From Tissierella sp032104385 (GTDB taxonomy: Bacteria; Bacillota; Clostridia; Tissierellales; Tissierellaceae), in assembly GCF_032104385.1 (NCBI RefSeq), contig NZ_DAMCHJ010000006.1, forward strand, positions 111,621 to 175,620: a stretch of DNA of 64,000 nt, read 5' to 3'. The translations under genes and the position numbers were made by a program. How positions within the stretch are numbered: the first letter of the stretch is position 1; each line of letters starts with the position of its first letter. Positions 1 through 9,545 of this stretch are shown here, one piece after another. Under the pieces are notes generated by a model. That model was not told the DNA's origin and did not search any database. It was given only the letters and a program-made list of their open reading frames with translations.

Positions 1-1
1 T

Positions 2-658
2 TTAGAAGAAATATCAGAGTCGGATAAATCGAGTCTTGATAAAGCTAATAAAATATTATTTCAATATAGGGAAAAACGAGTTAAGCCACATAGAGATGAA
101 AAAATATTAACTTCATGGAATGGTTTAATGATAGCTAGTTTAGCATATGCTTCTAGAATATTTAATAATGAAAATTACAGTGAAGCAGCAAAAAAATCAG
201 CAGATTTTATTATCGAAAACTCTATGGATAAAGATGGTCATTTACTATCTACACATATAAATGGAGAATCCTATAATACAGGGTATTTAGAAGACTATTC
301 TTTCTTTATATATGGATTACTTCAATTATATGAAACTGTAAAGGAAAATAAGTACCTAGATTTGGGAATTAAGTTATCAGAAGATATGATAGAACTATTT
401 GGTGATGATAGAGAAGAAGGATTATTTTTCTATAGTAATATATCAGAACAGCTAATAATGCGTCCAAAAGATATATATGACGGTGCTATACCCTCTGGTA
501 ATTCTTTGGCTATAATGAGTTTAGTTAAAATATATAAGTTAACCGAAGAAGAAAAATATGAAAAGAGGGCAAAAGAAATACTTTATGCCTTTGGAGAGGA
601 TATAAATAATAATCCTCTTGCATATCTGTATTCATTAATTGCATTAGGGAAAAAATAA
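2..658 (+). CDS. DUF255/YyaL-type protein, C-terminal part (5' truncated by window edge)
   Basis: The reading frame is open from base 2, so the start lies outside the window; only about 218 C-terminal residues are seen. The motif KPHRDEKILTSWNGLMI, roughly 30 residues in, is a hallmark of the YyaL/spermatogenesis-associated-protein-20 family, whose members have an N-terminal thioredoxin-like domain (not visible here) followed by an alpha/alpha-toroid resembling N-acylglucosamine epimerases. The segment YDGAIPSGNSLA also fits that toroid. The biochemical role of the family is not settled, so no reaction is assigned. The gene ends on a strong hairpin shared with the convergent transporter gene. 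Confidence 0.8.
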   Translation, partial: LEEISESDKSSLDKANKILFQYREKRVKPHRDEKILTSWNGLMIASLAYASRIFNNENYSEAAKKSADFIIENSMDKDGHLLSTHINGESYNTGYLEDYSFFIYGLLQLYETVKENKYLDLGIKLSEDMIELFGDDREEGLFFYSNISEQLIMRPKDIYDGAIPSGNSLAIMSLVKIYKLTEEEKYEKRAKEILYAFGEDINNNPLAYLYSLIALGKK

Positions 659-704
659 AAATAAGTATCATTTTTGGTTACTGCACCAAAAATGATACTT
701 ATTT
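659..704. terminator. Bidirectional rho-independent terminator
   Basis: A perfect 20-bp inverted repeat (659-678 and 685-704) has a 6-base loop and A/T runs on both sides. It lies between two convergent genes and overlaps the stop codon of the minus-strand transporter, so it can serve both directions. Confidence 0.85.
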
Positions 705-2082
705 AGATAATTCCTATTGAATTTAGAAGTACAATTAACAATAATAATGGTGATATATATTTTAAAATAAAATAATAAAGGTTTATGGTTCTTAGGTTGT
801 TTAATTTATGCCCATTTGAAAGTTCATCTATTATACTATCTTTATTAGCAAAATAACCAACAAAAATTGCTATAAGAAGTCCCCCTACAGGCAGCATAAT
901 ATTGGATGATATAAAGTCAAATAAATCAAAAAAGTTCTTCTTGAATAAAGTAAACTCTCCAAATATACTAGTGGGATGAACAGTTAATGCACCTACTGAA
1001 AATATTATTCCAGATATAATTATTACTGCATATTTTCTTTTAATATTCCATTCCTCAGACATAAATGCAACTGGTACTTCTACCATTGAAATCATTGCTG
1101 TAGTAGCTGCAATAGATGCTAATATAAAAAATGCAATAAGTAGAATATTGCCAAATGGTATCTTTGAAAAAACTAAGGGAATAGTACTAAATAATAAACC
1201 AGGGCCAGAATCTGGAGCTAATCCAAATGTGAAAACTACTGGAAATATGGCTATACCTGCTAATCCAGATACCAATGTATCTGATAATGCAACCTTAGCA
1301 GAGGTATAAATCATATTATTATTATCTGTAAAGTAACTTCCATAAGTAATCATAGTACCCATGCCAAGAGAAAGTTTAAAGAAGGCCAAGCCCAAGGCAG
1401 CAAGAATAACAGAGGGTTTTATTTTCGAAAAATCAATACTGAACAGAAAACTTAAACCTTCCTTTGCTCCTTTTAGAGTTAGGGCTCTTATTGAGCATAA
1501 AATTAAAAGAATAAACAAAATAGGCATAAGGGTTTTTGTAATTTTTTCTATGCCATTTTTTACACCTGCAATTAATATTAAAGAAACCACTAATAATACA
1601 ATTCCCTGCCAAATAATAGGGGAATATGATCCACTTACAGTGGTTGAAAACTTATTTATAACTATTTCTGTTGCATCTTCGATTGGAAGATTTCCTAGAT
1701 TGAAAAATTCTCCCTTTATTGTTTTAAATACATATGAATATACCCAGCCAGCTACACTGCTATAAAAAAACATTATAAATAATGCAGCTATTATTCCCAT
1801 ATAACCAATAATATTCCAAAAAGGGCTTACTTTAAGTTTTGCAAAAGCAGCAACAGCATTAGATTTAGTTTTTCTGCCTATATAAAATTCTGATATCATT
1901 ACAGGCAAACCTACTAATGATATAGATGTTAAATAGATAAGTACAAAAGCTCCACCACCATTTTCTCCCACAAGATATGGAAATTTCCATATGTTTCCCA
2001 AGCCAACTGCAGATCCTAGTGTAGCGAAGAATATTGCCAATCCAGATGAAAAGGATTCTCTCTTTTTATTTGGGTCTATCAT
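703..2082 (-). CDS. Neurotransmitter:sodium symporter (NSS) family transporter
   Basis: The 459-residue membrane protein has about 11 predicted membrane segments, typical of bacterial NSS carriers of the LeuT/MhsT type, which move an amino acid or amine together with Na+. The TM1 signature GSAVGLGNIWKFPY lies at residues 23-36 and contains the unwound segment that binds substrate and Na+. Motifs such as FFYSSVAGW and a Ser/Gly-rich TM6 region also fit. The start is supported by AGGAGG about 9 bases upstream on the minus strand. The substrate cannot be told from sequence. The gene is monocistronic and faces the DUF255 gene across a shared terminator. Confidence 0.9.
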   Translation of the reverse strand: MIDPNKKRESFSSGLAIFFATLGSAVGLGNIWKFPYLVGENGGGAFVLIYLTSISLVGLPVMISEFYIGRKTKSNAVAAFAKLKVSPFWNIIGYMGIIAALFIMFFYSSVAGWVYSYVFKTIKGEFFNLGNLPIEDATEIVINKFSTTVSGSYSPIIWQGIVLLVVSLILIAGVKNGIEKITKTLMPILFILLILCSIRALTLKGAKEGLSFLFSIDFSKIKPSVILAALGLAFFKLSLGMGTMITYGSYFTDNNNMIYTSAKVALSDTLVSGLAGIAIFPVVFTFGLAPDSGPGLLFSTIPLVFSKIPFGNILLIAFFILASIAATTAMISMVEVPVAFMSEEWNIKRKYAVIIISGIIFSVGALTVHPTSIFGEFTLFKKNFFDLFDFISSNIMLPVGGLLIAIFVGYFANKDSIIDELSNGHKLNNLRTINLYYFILKYISPLLLLIVLLNSIGII

Positions 2083-2309
2083 TTTAAATTCCTCCTAAGC
2101 ATAATCAATTTTAAAAAGTCTGAAAATAAATATAAAAAACATTGTATTATCAAAGCCATTTTATGTCAATACCAATTTTTTATTTAATATTCTAATTACA
2201 ATAAATTTAAAACCAATACATGAACATAAATTTTAATAATTAAAATACTTGACATCTCGATTTTCTTACTTTATCATGTAGTAAAGCAATAAAGAAAGAG
2301 AGTGATTTA

Positions 2310-2891
2310 ATGACAAATAAAAAACCGACGAGAGAAGAAGCTTTATTATTATTTAAGAAATACAATAAGTCCGATAGTTTATTACGTCATGCACTAGCCG
2401 TTGAAGCTACAATGAAACATTTTGCTGAACTTTTTAATGAACCAGATGTAGAAAAGTGGACTATAGTAGGTCTTATCCATGATTTGGATTATGAAATGTA
2501 TCCAGATGAGCATTGTATAAAGGTACAAGAAATACTTAAAGAAGAAGATTATCCACAGGATTATATAAAAGCAGTAGCAAGTCACGGTTATGAAATATGT
2601 TGTGATGTACAACCTACAGAAAAAATGGAAAAAGTACTATATGCCATTGATGAATTAACTGGTCTTATTACTGCTGTAGCACTTCTTAGACCTAGTAAAT
2701 CTGTATTGGATTTAGAACCAAAATCAGTAAAGAAAAAGTGGAAGGATAAGGGATTTGCAGCAGGAGTAGATAGAAGTATTATAGAAAAAGGTATAGAGAT
2801 GCTAGGTGTGGAGAGAGATGATATAATTATGGAAACCATTCTTGCTATGAGAAAGGTAGCAGAAGAAATAGGTTTAAAAGGGGAATTATAA
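2310..2891 (+). CDS. HD domain (HDIG-type) hydrolase
   Basis: This 193-residue soluble protein carries the HD-superfamily metal-binding pattern: H27 (RHALAVE), H57-D58 (LIHDLDY) and H92 (ASHGYE), followed by a conserved aspartate helix (YAIDELTGL). HD proteins of this compact type are metal-dependent phosphohydrolases, often acting on nucleotides, but the substrate of this clostridial subgroup is unknown to me. The start has AAAGAGAGTG upstream. The gamma-carbonic anhydrase gene follows 54 bases later and has its own ribosome binding site (AGGAGAG); the two may be co-transcribed. Confidence 0.85.
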   Translation: MTNKKPTREEALLLFKKYNKSDSLLRHALAVEATMKHFAELFNEPDVEKWTIVGLIHDLDYEMYPDEHCIKVQEILKEEDYPQDYIKAVASHGYEICCDVQPTEKMEKVLYAIDELTGLITAVALLRPSKSVLDLEPKSVKKKWKDKGFAAGVDRSIIEKGIEMLGVERDDIIMETILAMRKVAEEIGLKGEL

Positions 2892-2945
2892 TAAAAATTG
2901 GGTAATAATTGACATATATGAATATACAAGAAGGAGAGACTGCAT

Positions 2946-3449
2946 ATGATAAGAGATTTGAAAAATAAGAAAACTAAAATAAGTGATAAAGCATTTATTT
3001 CAGAAACATCAGATGTTTTGGGGGATGTAACTATGGGCGAAGGAAGTAGTATCTGGTATGGTGCAGTGGCCCGTGGGGATATGAGCTATATAACTATTGG
3101 AGAATACACTAATATACAGGATAATGCAACAATACACGTTGATACAAATTCACCATGTAAGATAGGAAATTATACTACTGTAGGACATAATGCAGTGGTT
3201 CATGGATGTGAGGTAGGAAACAATTGTTTAATAGGAATGGGTTCAATAATTTTAAATGGAGCAGTTATTGGAGATAATTGCATAATTGCAGCTGGAGCAT
3301 TAATTACAAAAGGTACAGTCATACCTCCGAATTCTATGGTTATGGGCTCACCTGGAAAAGTTAAAAGGGAAGTAAGTAAGGAGGAAATAGAAACTATAAG
3401 ATATAATGCTATTAGGTATGAAGAATTATGGAGAAATGAGCATATATAA
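2946..3449 (+). CDS. Gamma-carbonic anhydrase family protein (left-handed beta-helix)
   Basis: The 167-residue protein shows hexapeptide repeats of the left-handed beta-helix fold (IGEYTNI, IGNYTTV, VGNNCLI, IGDNCII). Three histidines in the places expected for zinc ligands in gamma-carbonic anhydrases are present: H64 (TIHVD), H81 and H86 (VGHNAVVHGC). Relatives are YrdA/PaaY; activity as a true carbonic anhydrase varies in this group, so CO2 hydration is possible but not certain. Length is normal for the family. The start ATG sits 8 bases after GGAGAG. Confidence 0.9.
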   Translation: MIRDLKNKKTKISDKAFISETSDVLGDVTMGEGSSIWYGAVARGDMSYITIGEYTNIQDNATIHVDTNSPCKIGNYTTVGHNAVVHGCEVGNNCLIGMGSIILNGAVIGDNCIIAAGALITKGTVIPPNSMVMGSPGKVKREVSKEEIETIRYNAIRYEELWRNEHI

Positions 3450-3555
3450 ATGAATATTAGATATTCAGCACATTTTTAGTTCTACAGTTTATCAAAGTTG
3501 AATAACATATACCAGATTAATTGTTCCTAAGTATTTAAAAAATAGGGGGGATATT

Positions 3556-4860
3556 ATGTTAACAAATCCAGTGTTATTATCAGTATTAGTTATGACGGTA
3601 TTATGTTTACTAAAAATGAATGTATTGATTGCACTTATTTTATCTGCATTAACAGGTGGTTTATTAGCAGGAATGTCATTTAAGGAATCCATAGGAGTTC
3701 TTATTGGAGGCATGGGTGGAAATGCAGAAACAGCACTATCCTATATATTGCTTGGAGCTTTAGCAATAGCAATTGGGAAAACTGGAGTTGCAGATATATT
3801 AGCTCGAAAAATTGGCAAAGGAGTTAAAAATAAAAAGGCAATTTTTGTGTTTTTAATAGCTGGAATAGCCTGTTTTTCACAAAATCTAATTCCAGTCCAT
3901 ATAGCTTTTATTCCAATATTAATACCGCCGCTAATTCCAGTTATGAACAAATTAAAAATTGATAGAAGGGCAGTTGCAGCAGCATTGACATTTGGACTTA
4001 AAGCTCCATATGTAATGATTCCAGCAGGATTTGGACTTATATTTCATAATATAATTAGAGATGCCTTAATAGATAATGGAATGTCTGTAGAAACTAATAT
4101 GATCTGGAAATCAATGCTGTTTCCTGGTATTGGAATGATAATGGGTTTAATAATAGCTGTATTAATAAGCTATAGAAAGCCAAGAGAGTATGAAGATAAG
4201 GAACTAGTTAAATCTGATATTGAGCATGATGAAGATGAAAAAATATCAAAAGAACATATAGGTGCTTTATTAGGAGCAGTAGGAGCTTTTACTATTCAAA
4301 TTATCACGAAATCACTTCCATTAGGAGCAATAGCAGGTCTAGCAATAATGATGGTATTTGGTACTTTTAAATGGAGAGAACTTGATGATATGTTAAGTGG
4401 TGGTATTGGATTAATGGGTTTTATTGCCTTTGTAATGTTAGTTGCTTCTGGATATGGTGCAGTTATTAGAGCAACAGGCGGAGTAGAAACCTTAGTAGAG
4501 GCAGCGGCAAATATAATGGGAGGAAGTAAAATTATAGCAGGATTTTTAATGCTATTAATTGGTCTAATTATTACCATGGGAATAGGTACTTCGTTTGGCA
4601 CAGTTCCAATAATAGCGGCAATATTTGTTCCATTATGTATAAAATTAGGATTTAGTCCTGCTGCAACTATTTGTTTAGTAGGTACAGCTGGTGCATTGGG
4701 AGATGCTGGTTCTCCAGCTTCTGATAGTACATTAGGACCTACAGCAGGACTTAATGTAGATGGTCAACACGATCATATATGGGATACTTGTGTTCCTACA
4801 TTTATTCATTATAATATTGCATTATTGATATTTGGAACAATAGCGGCATTGATACTTTAA
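3556..4860 (+). CDS. Na+/H+ antiporter-like carrier (NhaC/YuiF type)
   Basis: The 434-residue polytopic membrane protein has about 11-12 hydrophobic segments and glycine-rich motifs in both halves (LLGALAIAIGKTG; GIGTSFGTVPIIAAIF; GALGDAGSPASDSTLGPTAG). The last motif with conserved D and S residues is typical of the ion-transporter superfamily that includes NhaC and B. subtilis YuiF. The substrate could be Na+/H+ or an amino acid; family members are annotated both ways. A strong GGGGGG Shine-Dalgarno precedes the ATG. It appears monocistronic and ends on a short GC hairpin. Confidence 0.8.
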   Translation: MLTNPVLLSVLVMTVLCLLKMNVLIALILSALTGGLLAGMSFKESIGVLIGGMGGNAETALSYILLGALAIAIGKTGVADILARKIGKGVKNKKAIFVFLIAGIACFSQNLIPVHIAFIPILIPPLIPVMNKLKIDRRAVAAALTFGLKAPYVMIPAGFGLIFHNIIRDALIDNGMSVETNMIWKSMLFPGIGMIMGLIIAVLISYRKPREYEDKELVKSDIEHDEDEKISKEHIGALLGAVGAFTIQIITKSLPLGAIAGLAIMMVFGTFKWRELDDMLSGGIGLMGFIAFVMLVASGYGAVIRATGGVETLVEAAANIMGGSKIIAGFLMLLIGLIITMGIGTSFGTVPIIAAIFVPLCIKLGFSPAATICLVGTAGALGDAGSPASDSTLGPTAGLNVDGQHDHIWDTCVPTFIHYNIALLIFGTIAALIL

Positions 4861-4867
4861 CATAAAG

Positions 4868-4890
4868 TTGAGGGGCAGTTAGCCCCTTAA
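4868..4890. terminator. Terminator hairpin between convergent genes
   Basis: AGGGGC (4871-4876) pairs with GCCCCT (4882-4887) around a 5-base loop, extended by G.U and A.T pairs and followed by T-rich sequence. It separates the plus-strand carrier from the minus-strand lipoprotein. Confidence 0.65.
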
Positions 4891-4891
4891 T

Positions 4892-5887
4892 TTATTTCAT
4901 AGCCTTTTTAGCAAATTCAGTAGTTACTATCTTAGTATAATCGGCTTTCTTATCCAACTCTCCTGCTAACTCCATTATATCCATCATATGATTTAGTCCA
5001 TCTTCTGTAATGATTAAGTCTGGTTTCCAAGAATCTTGCTCTCTATATCTTTCTATAAGTGTGATAAGCACTTCTTTATCTGTATCAGGGAATTGTGGGA
5101 TTACAGCATCTGCAATCTCTTCACTGCTATGTTCTTGAACCCAAACCATGGCTTTATATAAAGCATTGGTAAAGCTTTGAATAGTTTCTGGATTTTTTTT
5201 GATATATTCTTTAGTTGCGGAATAGCAAGTATATGGAATATATCCACCTTCTTTACCTATGGAAGCTACTACATATCCCTTACCTTCTTTTTCTAATGTA
5301 GCGGCTACAGGTTCAAATAATGTTACATAATCACCTTCACCACCAACAAAAGCTCCTGCCATTACATCAAATTGTATATCTGTTCTAATCACAACATCTT
5401 TACCTATTTCTAGACCATAACTTTTGATTACGTATTCCAAAGTCATTTCAGGCATTCCGCCTTTTCTACCACCGATTACAGTTTTACCCTTTAAGTTTTC
5501 AAATGTAAAGTTATCATCTTTCTTTCTACCTACTAAAAAAGAACCATCCCTTTGTGTCAATTGAGCAAAATTAATTACATAATCATCTCTTCCTTGATTA
5601 TATACATATACTGATGCTTCTGGCCCCATAAATCCTATATCAGCTTCTTTGCTCAATAGAGCAGCCATACATTTATCTGCTCCCTTACCATTGATTAATT
5701 CGATTTTTAAACCTTCTTCTTCAAAGAATCCCTGTGTTATTGCTATATATTGTGGAGTATAGAATAATGAGTGAGTAACTTCAATTAATTTTATTGGTTT
5801 TAAATCAGTTTTACTCTTACATCCTACTAATCCTAAGATTATTATAAGAACTAAAATAAAAGAAATTCTTTTAAAAAAACTTGACAT
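4892..5887 (-). CDS. ABC transporter substrate-binding lipoprotein (NMT1/THI5-SsuA type)
   Basis: The 331-residue protein has a lipoprotein signal peptide: a short basic start, a hydrophobic stretch and the lipobox LVGC with the modified cysteine at residue 23. The mature part matches periplasmic-binding-protein type 2 proteins of the NMT1/THI5/SsuA group (TPQYIAITQGFFEEEGL near the N-terminus; a gly-rich ligand loop GGRKGGMPEMT). Such proteins capture thiamine precursors, sulfonates, riboflavin or nitrate-like ligands; which one is unclear. No permease or ATPase gene is next to it, so partners must be encoded elsewhere. The start is supported by AGGAGG upstream on the minus strand. Confidence 0.85.
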   Translation of the reverse strand: MSSFFKRISFILVLIIILGLVGCKSKTDLKPIKLIEVTHSLFYTPQYIAITQGFFEEEGLKIELINGKGADKCMAALLSKEADIGFMGPEASVYVYNQGRDDYVINFAQLTQRDGSFLVGRKKDDNFTFENLKGKTVIGGRKGGMPEMTLEYVIKSYGLEIGKDVVIRTDIQFDVMAGAFVGGEGDYVTLFEPVAATLEKEGKGYVVASIGKEGGYIPYTCYSATKEYIKKNPETIQSFTNALYKAMVWVQEHSSEEIADAVIPQFPDTDKEVLITLIERYREQDSWKPDLIITEDGLNHMMDIMELAGELDKKADYTKIVTTEFAKKAMK

Positions 5888-5991
5888 CTTATCCCTCCTT
5901 ATATAATATGTGTGTACGAAAGCATTAATTAATGTTATAATATTCTAAAATATAATAAATGTTCCAAATCAGTTGTTAAAGGTGGGGAAAT

Positions 5992-6540
5992 ATGAATATA
6001 CCAAATATGCTAACAGTTTTAAGAATATTGCTTATTCCAGTGTATTTATACTTTTTTTATTCTAATATTGAAAACAATATTTTATTTGCAGGATTAATAT
6101 TTATTTTAGCGGGGATTTCTGATGTATTAGATGGATATATTGCAAGAAAGTATAATATGAGTACTACACTTGGCATAGTATTAGATCCTATTGCAGATAA
6201 ATTGATGACATTTACTATTTTGATTAGTTTTACAACAAAAGGCATCATACCAATCTGGATATTAATTGCTTTGGGAATAAAGGAAATAATGATGATTTTA
6301 GGAGGAACTATATTATATTTATTTAAGGGCAAACAAGTTTTGCCTTCTAACAGATATGGAAAAATTGCAACTTTATCTTTTTATGCAGCTACATTGTCTA
6401 TAGTATTTAGATTACCTAGTATAATATCAAGAACTTTATTTTTTCTAACTGTAACTCTTAATATAATAGCTTTTATAAATTATTTTATAATTTATACAAA
6501 GATGAGAAATAATATGAATGATGATATAGTTGACAAATAA
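5992..6540 (+). CDS. pgsA: CDP-diacylglycerol--glycerol-3-phosphate 3-phosphatidyltransferase
   Basis: This 182-residue membrane enzyme makes phosphatidylglycerophosphate, the first committed step to phosphatidylglycerol. The CDP-alcohol phosphatidyltransferase signature is intact: D44-x2-D47-G48-x2-A51-R52-x8-G61-x3-D65-x3-D69. Four to six hydrophobic helices surround it. Length and N-terminus (MNIPNMLTVLRI) are typical of PgsA. GGTGGGG precedes the ATG. Its last codons overlap the -35 element of the downstream valS promoter. Confidence 0.95.
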   Translation: MNIPNMLTVLRILLIPVYLYFFYSNIENNILFAGLIFILAGISDVLDGYIARKYNMSTTLGIVLDPIADKLMTFTILISFTTKGIIPIWILIALGIKEIMMILGGTILYLFKGKQVLPSNRYGKIATLSFYAATLSIVFRLPSIISRTLFFLTVTLNIIAFINYFIIYTKMRNNMNDDIVDK

Positions 6541-6558
6541 AAACTATATATATATAAT
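6530..6558 (+). promoter_or_regulatory. Sigma-A promoter of the valS-folC operon
   Basis: TTGACA (6530-6535) and TATAAT (6553-6558) are separated by 17 bases. The -35 box lies inside the last codons of pgsA. Confidence 0.8.
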
Positions 6559-6579
6559 AAAATAAACAAATTTACTTTG

Positions 6580-6812
6580 CTTTGATAAAGAGGAGTAAGT
6601 AAATAGTACTATACAGAGAGAAGATCCTAGGCTGAGAGGTCTTAAGTTAAATATTTACTGAAAGTAGCTTTTGAGCATTCAGGCCGAAACTAAGTAAGCT
6701 TGAAGGGTTAAACCCTTATATTTATTTAAGAGCCATGGAAATATCCATGGAATTAAGGTGGTACCGCGAATTACCCTTCGTCCTTTATGTTATAAGGATG
6801 GAGGGGTTTTTT
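6580..6812 (+). promoter_or_regulatory. T-box leader of valS (specifier GTA, valine)
   Basis: The T-box sequence AAGGTGGTACCGCGA lies at 6755-6769 and is followed by a terminator (ACCCTTCGTCC ... GGATGGAGGGGT, T-run) ending near 6812. The specifier context is TGAAAGTAGCTTTTGAGC; aligned with the two other T-boxes of this window it places GTA (6664-6666), a valine codon, in the specifier position. Uncharged tRNA-Val should favour the antiterminator and read-through into valS. The exact 5' boundary of stem I is estimated. Confidence 0.92.
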
Positions 6813-6880
6813 ATGACCTAACACAATGACAACCGCGACTTTAATTAAAAATTTTTCATTTAATGAAGGAGGAGATAAAA

Positions 6881-9532
6881 ATGTTAGAAAACTTATCAAA
6901 GACGTATAATCCAAAAGACTTTGAAGATAGACTCTATAAATATTGGAATGATAATGGTCATTTTGTAGCTCATGCTGATAAAACAAAAAAGCCATATACT
7001 ATAATGATGCCGCCGCCAAATGTAACGGGAAGTCTTCATATGGGGCATGCACTGAATAACACAATTCAAGATATTTTGACTAGATGGAAGAGAATGGAAG
7101 GATATTCAGCTCTATGGTTGCCTGGTACAGACCATGCTAGTATATCCACTGAGGCTAAGGTAGTAGATAAGATAAAAAAAGAAGGAAAATCAAAAGAAGA
7201 ATTAGGTCGTGAAGGATTTTTAGAAGAAGCTTGGGAGTGGACTCACAAATATGGAAGTACAATCAAGAATCAACTTAAAAAACTAGGAGTTTCATGTGAT
7301 TGGTCAAGAGACAGATTTACATTAGATGAAGGTCTTAGTAAGGCAGTAGAAGAAGTTTTTATTAGATTATATGAGAAAGGTTTAATCTATAGAGGAGATA
7401 GAATAATTAACTGGTGTCCTAACTGCAGAACTGCAATATCAGATGCAGAGGTAGAGCATGAGGATTCACAAGGAAATATTTGGTATATTAGATATCCAAT
7501 TAAGGATAGTACTGAATATATAGTAATAGCTACTACTAGACCTGAAACTATGTTAGGAGATTTAGCTATAGCAGTTAATCCTGAAGATGAAAGATATACT
7601 AATTTAATAGGTAAGATGGCGATTCTTCCATTGATGAATAAGGAGATACCAATAATTGCAGATAATTATGTAGAGATGGAATTTGGTACGGGAGCAGTTA
7701 AGATTACTCCATCCCATGATCCTAATGATTTTGAAGTAGGAGAGAGACATGGACTTGGGCAGTATATTATAATGAATGAAGACGGTACTATTAGTGCCAA
7801 TGGTGGAGTCTACGAAGGTTTAGAAAGGTATGAAGCTAGAAAGAAAATAGTTGATGATTTAAAGGAACAGGGATATCTTGTAGAAATTAAAGAACATCAA
7901 AATGCAGTAGGACATTGTGAAAGATGTTCAACAATTGTAGAACCTTTGATTTCTAAGCAATGGTTTGTAAAGATGGAGCCATTGGCTAAACCTGCATTAG
8001 AAGCCTATGAAAAAGGAGAATTAAACTTTATACCAGAAAGGTTTGGAAAAATTTATACTCATTGGTTAGAAGGTATTAGAGATTGGTGTATTTCTAGACA
8101 ATTATGGTGGGGACATAGACTTCCAGTATATTATTGCGAGGATTGTGGAGAAATTATAGTGTCTAGAACCCAGCCAGAGAAATGTAATAAATGTGGTAGC
8201 ACAAAACTACATCAAGATACTGATACTTTAGATACTTGGTTCTCATCAGCGTTATGGCCTTTCTCAACTTTAGGATGGCCAGAGAGGACAGAAGACCTAG
8301 AGTATTTCTTCCCTACTGATGTATTAATAACAGGATATGATATTATATTTTTCTGGGTAGTTAGAATGGTATTTTCAAGTATTGAGCAGATGGGAGAAGT
8401 TCCATTTAAAGATGTATTCTTAACAGGGCTTGTTCGTGATTCTCAAGGAAGAAAGATGAGTAAATCTTTAGGTAATGGTATAGACCCATTAGAAATAATA
8501 GATGAATATGGTGCAGATGCCCTAAGATTTACTTTAGTTACAGGTAATTCCCCAGGAAATGATATGAGATTTTATATTGAGAGGGTAGAAGCCAATAGAA
8601 ATTTTGCTAATAAGCTATGGAATGCTACTAGATTTGTTCTTATGAATCTTGAAGAAGATATAGCTAAGGAAGAATTAAATTTAGATAATTTAGAAGAAGA
8701 GGATAAATGGATTTTATCTAAGTTAAATACTGTAATAAAGGAAGCTACAGAAAACTTAGATAAATATGAAATAGGTATGGCTGCACAAAAGATATATGAC
8801 TTTATCTGGGATGAATACTGTGACTGGTATATTGAAATGGTTAAATCAAGATTATATGGAGAAAATGTATCTAGTAAAGAAACAGCAGAGAAGGTTTTAT
8901 TATCTGTCTTAAAAGATATATTGAAGCTACTTCATCCATTTATGCCATTTATCACTGAAGAGATTTGGCAACATCTACCAGGTAATGATAAGCCACTGAT
9001 TTTAAGTTCTTGGCCAGTATATAAAAATGAATTAAATTTCCTTGAGTCAGAAGAGGCTATTGAATTTATTAAATCAGGCATAAAAGGTATAAGAAATGCT
9101 AGAGCTGAAATGAATATTGTACCTTCTAGAAAATCTAAACAAATCTTTGTAACAAAAGACGAAAATATAAAGAAGATTATTAGCTATGGGCAAAGATATT
9201 TCCTAAATCTTGCCTCTGCTGAAGCAATAGAGATAGTAGATACTAAGGTGAATATAGGAGAAGATAATATTTCCTTAGTACTAGATAGATGTGAAGTATT
9301 CTTACCTTTAAAGGATTTAATTGATTTTGAGAAGGAAATAGAAAGATTAGAAAAGGAAAAAGAAAAACTTGAAGGTGAAATAAAGAGGGTAGTAGGGAAA
9401 TTATCTAATGAGGGATTTGTGAAAAAAGCTCCTGAAAAAGTAGTAGCTGAAGAAAAAGAAAAACAAGAGAAATATGAAGAAATGCTTGAAAAAGTAATTG
9501 AAAGACTTGAAAGCATAAAATCCAATAGATAA
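6881..9532 (+). CDS. valS: Valyl-tRNA synthetase
   Basis: The protein (883 residues from the chosen start) charges tRNA-Val. Class I signatures are present: HMGH at residues 53-56 and KMSKS near residue 525, with a CP1 editing domain (TTRPETMLGD) between them and a C-terminal coiled coil rich in Glu/Lys that is typical of ValRS. An upstream in-frame ATG at 6863 lies before the AGGAGG box; the ATG at 6881 is the correct start because it follows AAGGAGGAG at normal distance. folC follows after 13 bases, so the two form an operon under the valine T-box. Confidence 0.97.
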   Translation: MLENLSKTYNPKDFEDRLYKYWNDNGHFVAHADKTKKPYTIMMPPPNVTGSLHMGHALNNTIQDILTRWKRMEGYSALWLPGTDHASISTEAKVVDKIKKEGKSKEELGREGFLEEAWEWTHKYGSTIKNQLKKLGVSCDWSRDRFTLDEGLSKAVEEVFIRLYEKGLIYRGDRIINWCPNCRTAISDAEVEHEDSQGNIWYIRYPIKDSTEYIVIATTRPETMLGDLAIAVNPEDERYTNLIGKMAILPLMNKEIPIIADNYVEMEFGTGAVKITPSHDPNDFEVGERHGLGQYIIMNEDGTISANGGVYEGLERYEARKKIVDDLKEQGYLVEIKEHQNAVGHCERCSTIVEPLISKQWFVKMEPLAKPALEAYEKGELNFIPERFGKIYTHWLEGIRDWCISRQLWWGHRLPVYYCEDCGEIIVSRTQPEKCNKCGSTKLHQDTDTLDTWFSSALWPFSTLGWPERTEDLEYFFPTDVLITGYDIIFFWVVRMVFSSIEQMGEVPFKDVFLTGLVRDSQGRKMSKSLGNGIDPLEIIDEYGADALRFTLVTGNSPGNDMRFYIERVEANRNFANKLWNATRFVLMNLEEDIAKEELNLDNLEEEDKWILSKLNTVIKEATENLDKYEIGMAAQKIYDFIWDEYCDWYIEMVKSRLYGENVSSKETAEKVLLSVLKDILKLLHPFMPFITEEIWQHLPGNDKPLILSSWPVYKNELNFLESEEAIEFIKSGIKGIRNARAEMNIVPSRKSKQIFVTKDENIKKIISYGQRYFLNLASAEAIEIVDTKVNIGEDNISLVLDRCEVFLPLKDLIDFEKEIERLEKEKEKLEGEIKRVVGKLSNEGFVKKAPEKVVAEEKEKQEKYEEMLEKVIERLESIKSNR

Positions 9533-9545
9533 GGCGGAGGTCAAA

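Noticed and set aside
1361..1765. Plus-strand open frame opposite the NSS transporter
   Set aside because: Fully inside a well-supported gene on the other strand; no ribosome binding site or protein pattern.
9184..9525. Minus-strand Ser/Phe-rich open frame opposite the end of valS
   Set aside because: By-product of the Glu/Lys-rich coiled coil of valS read on the other strand.
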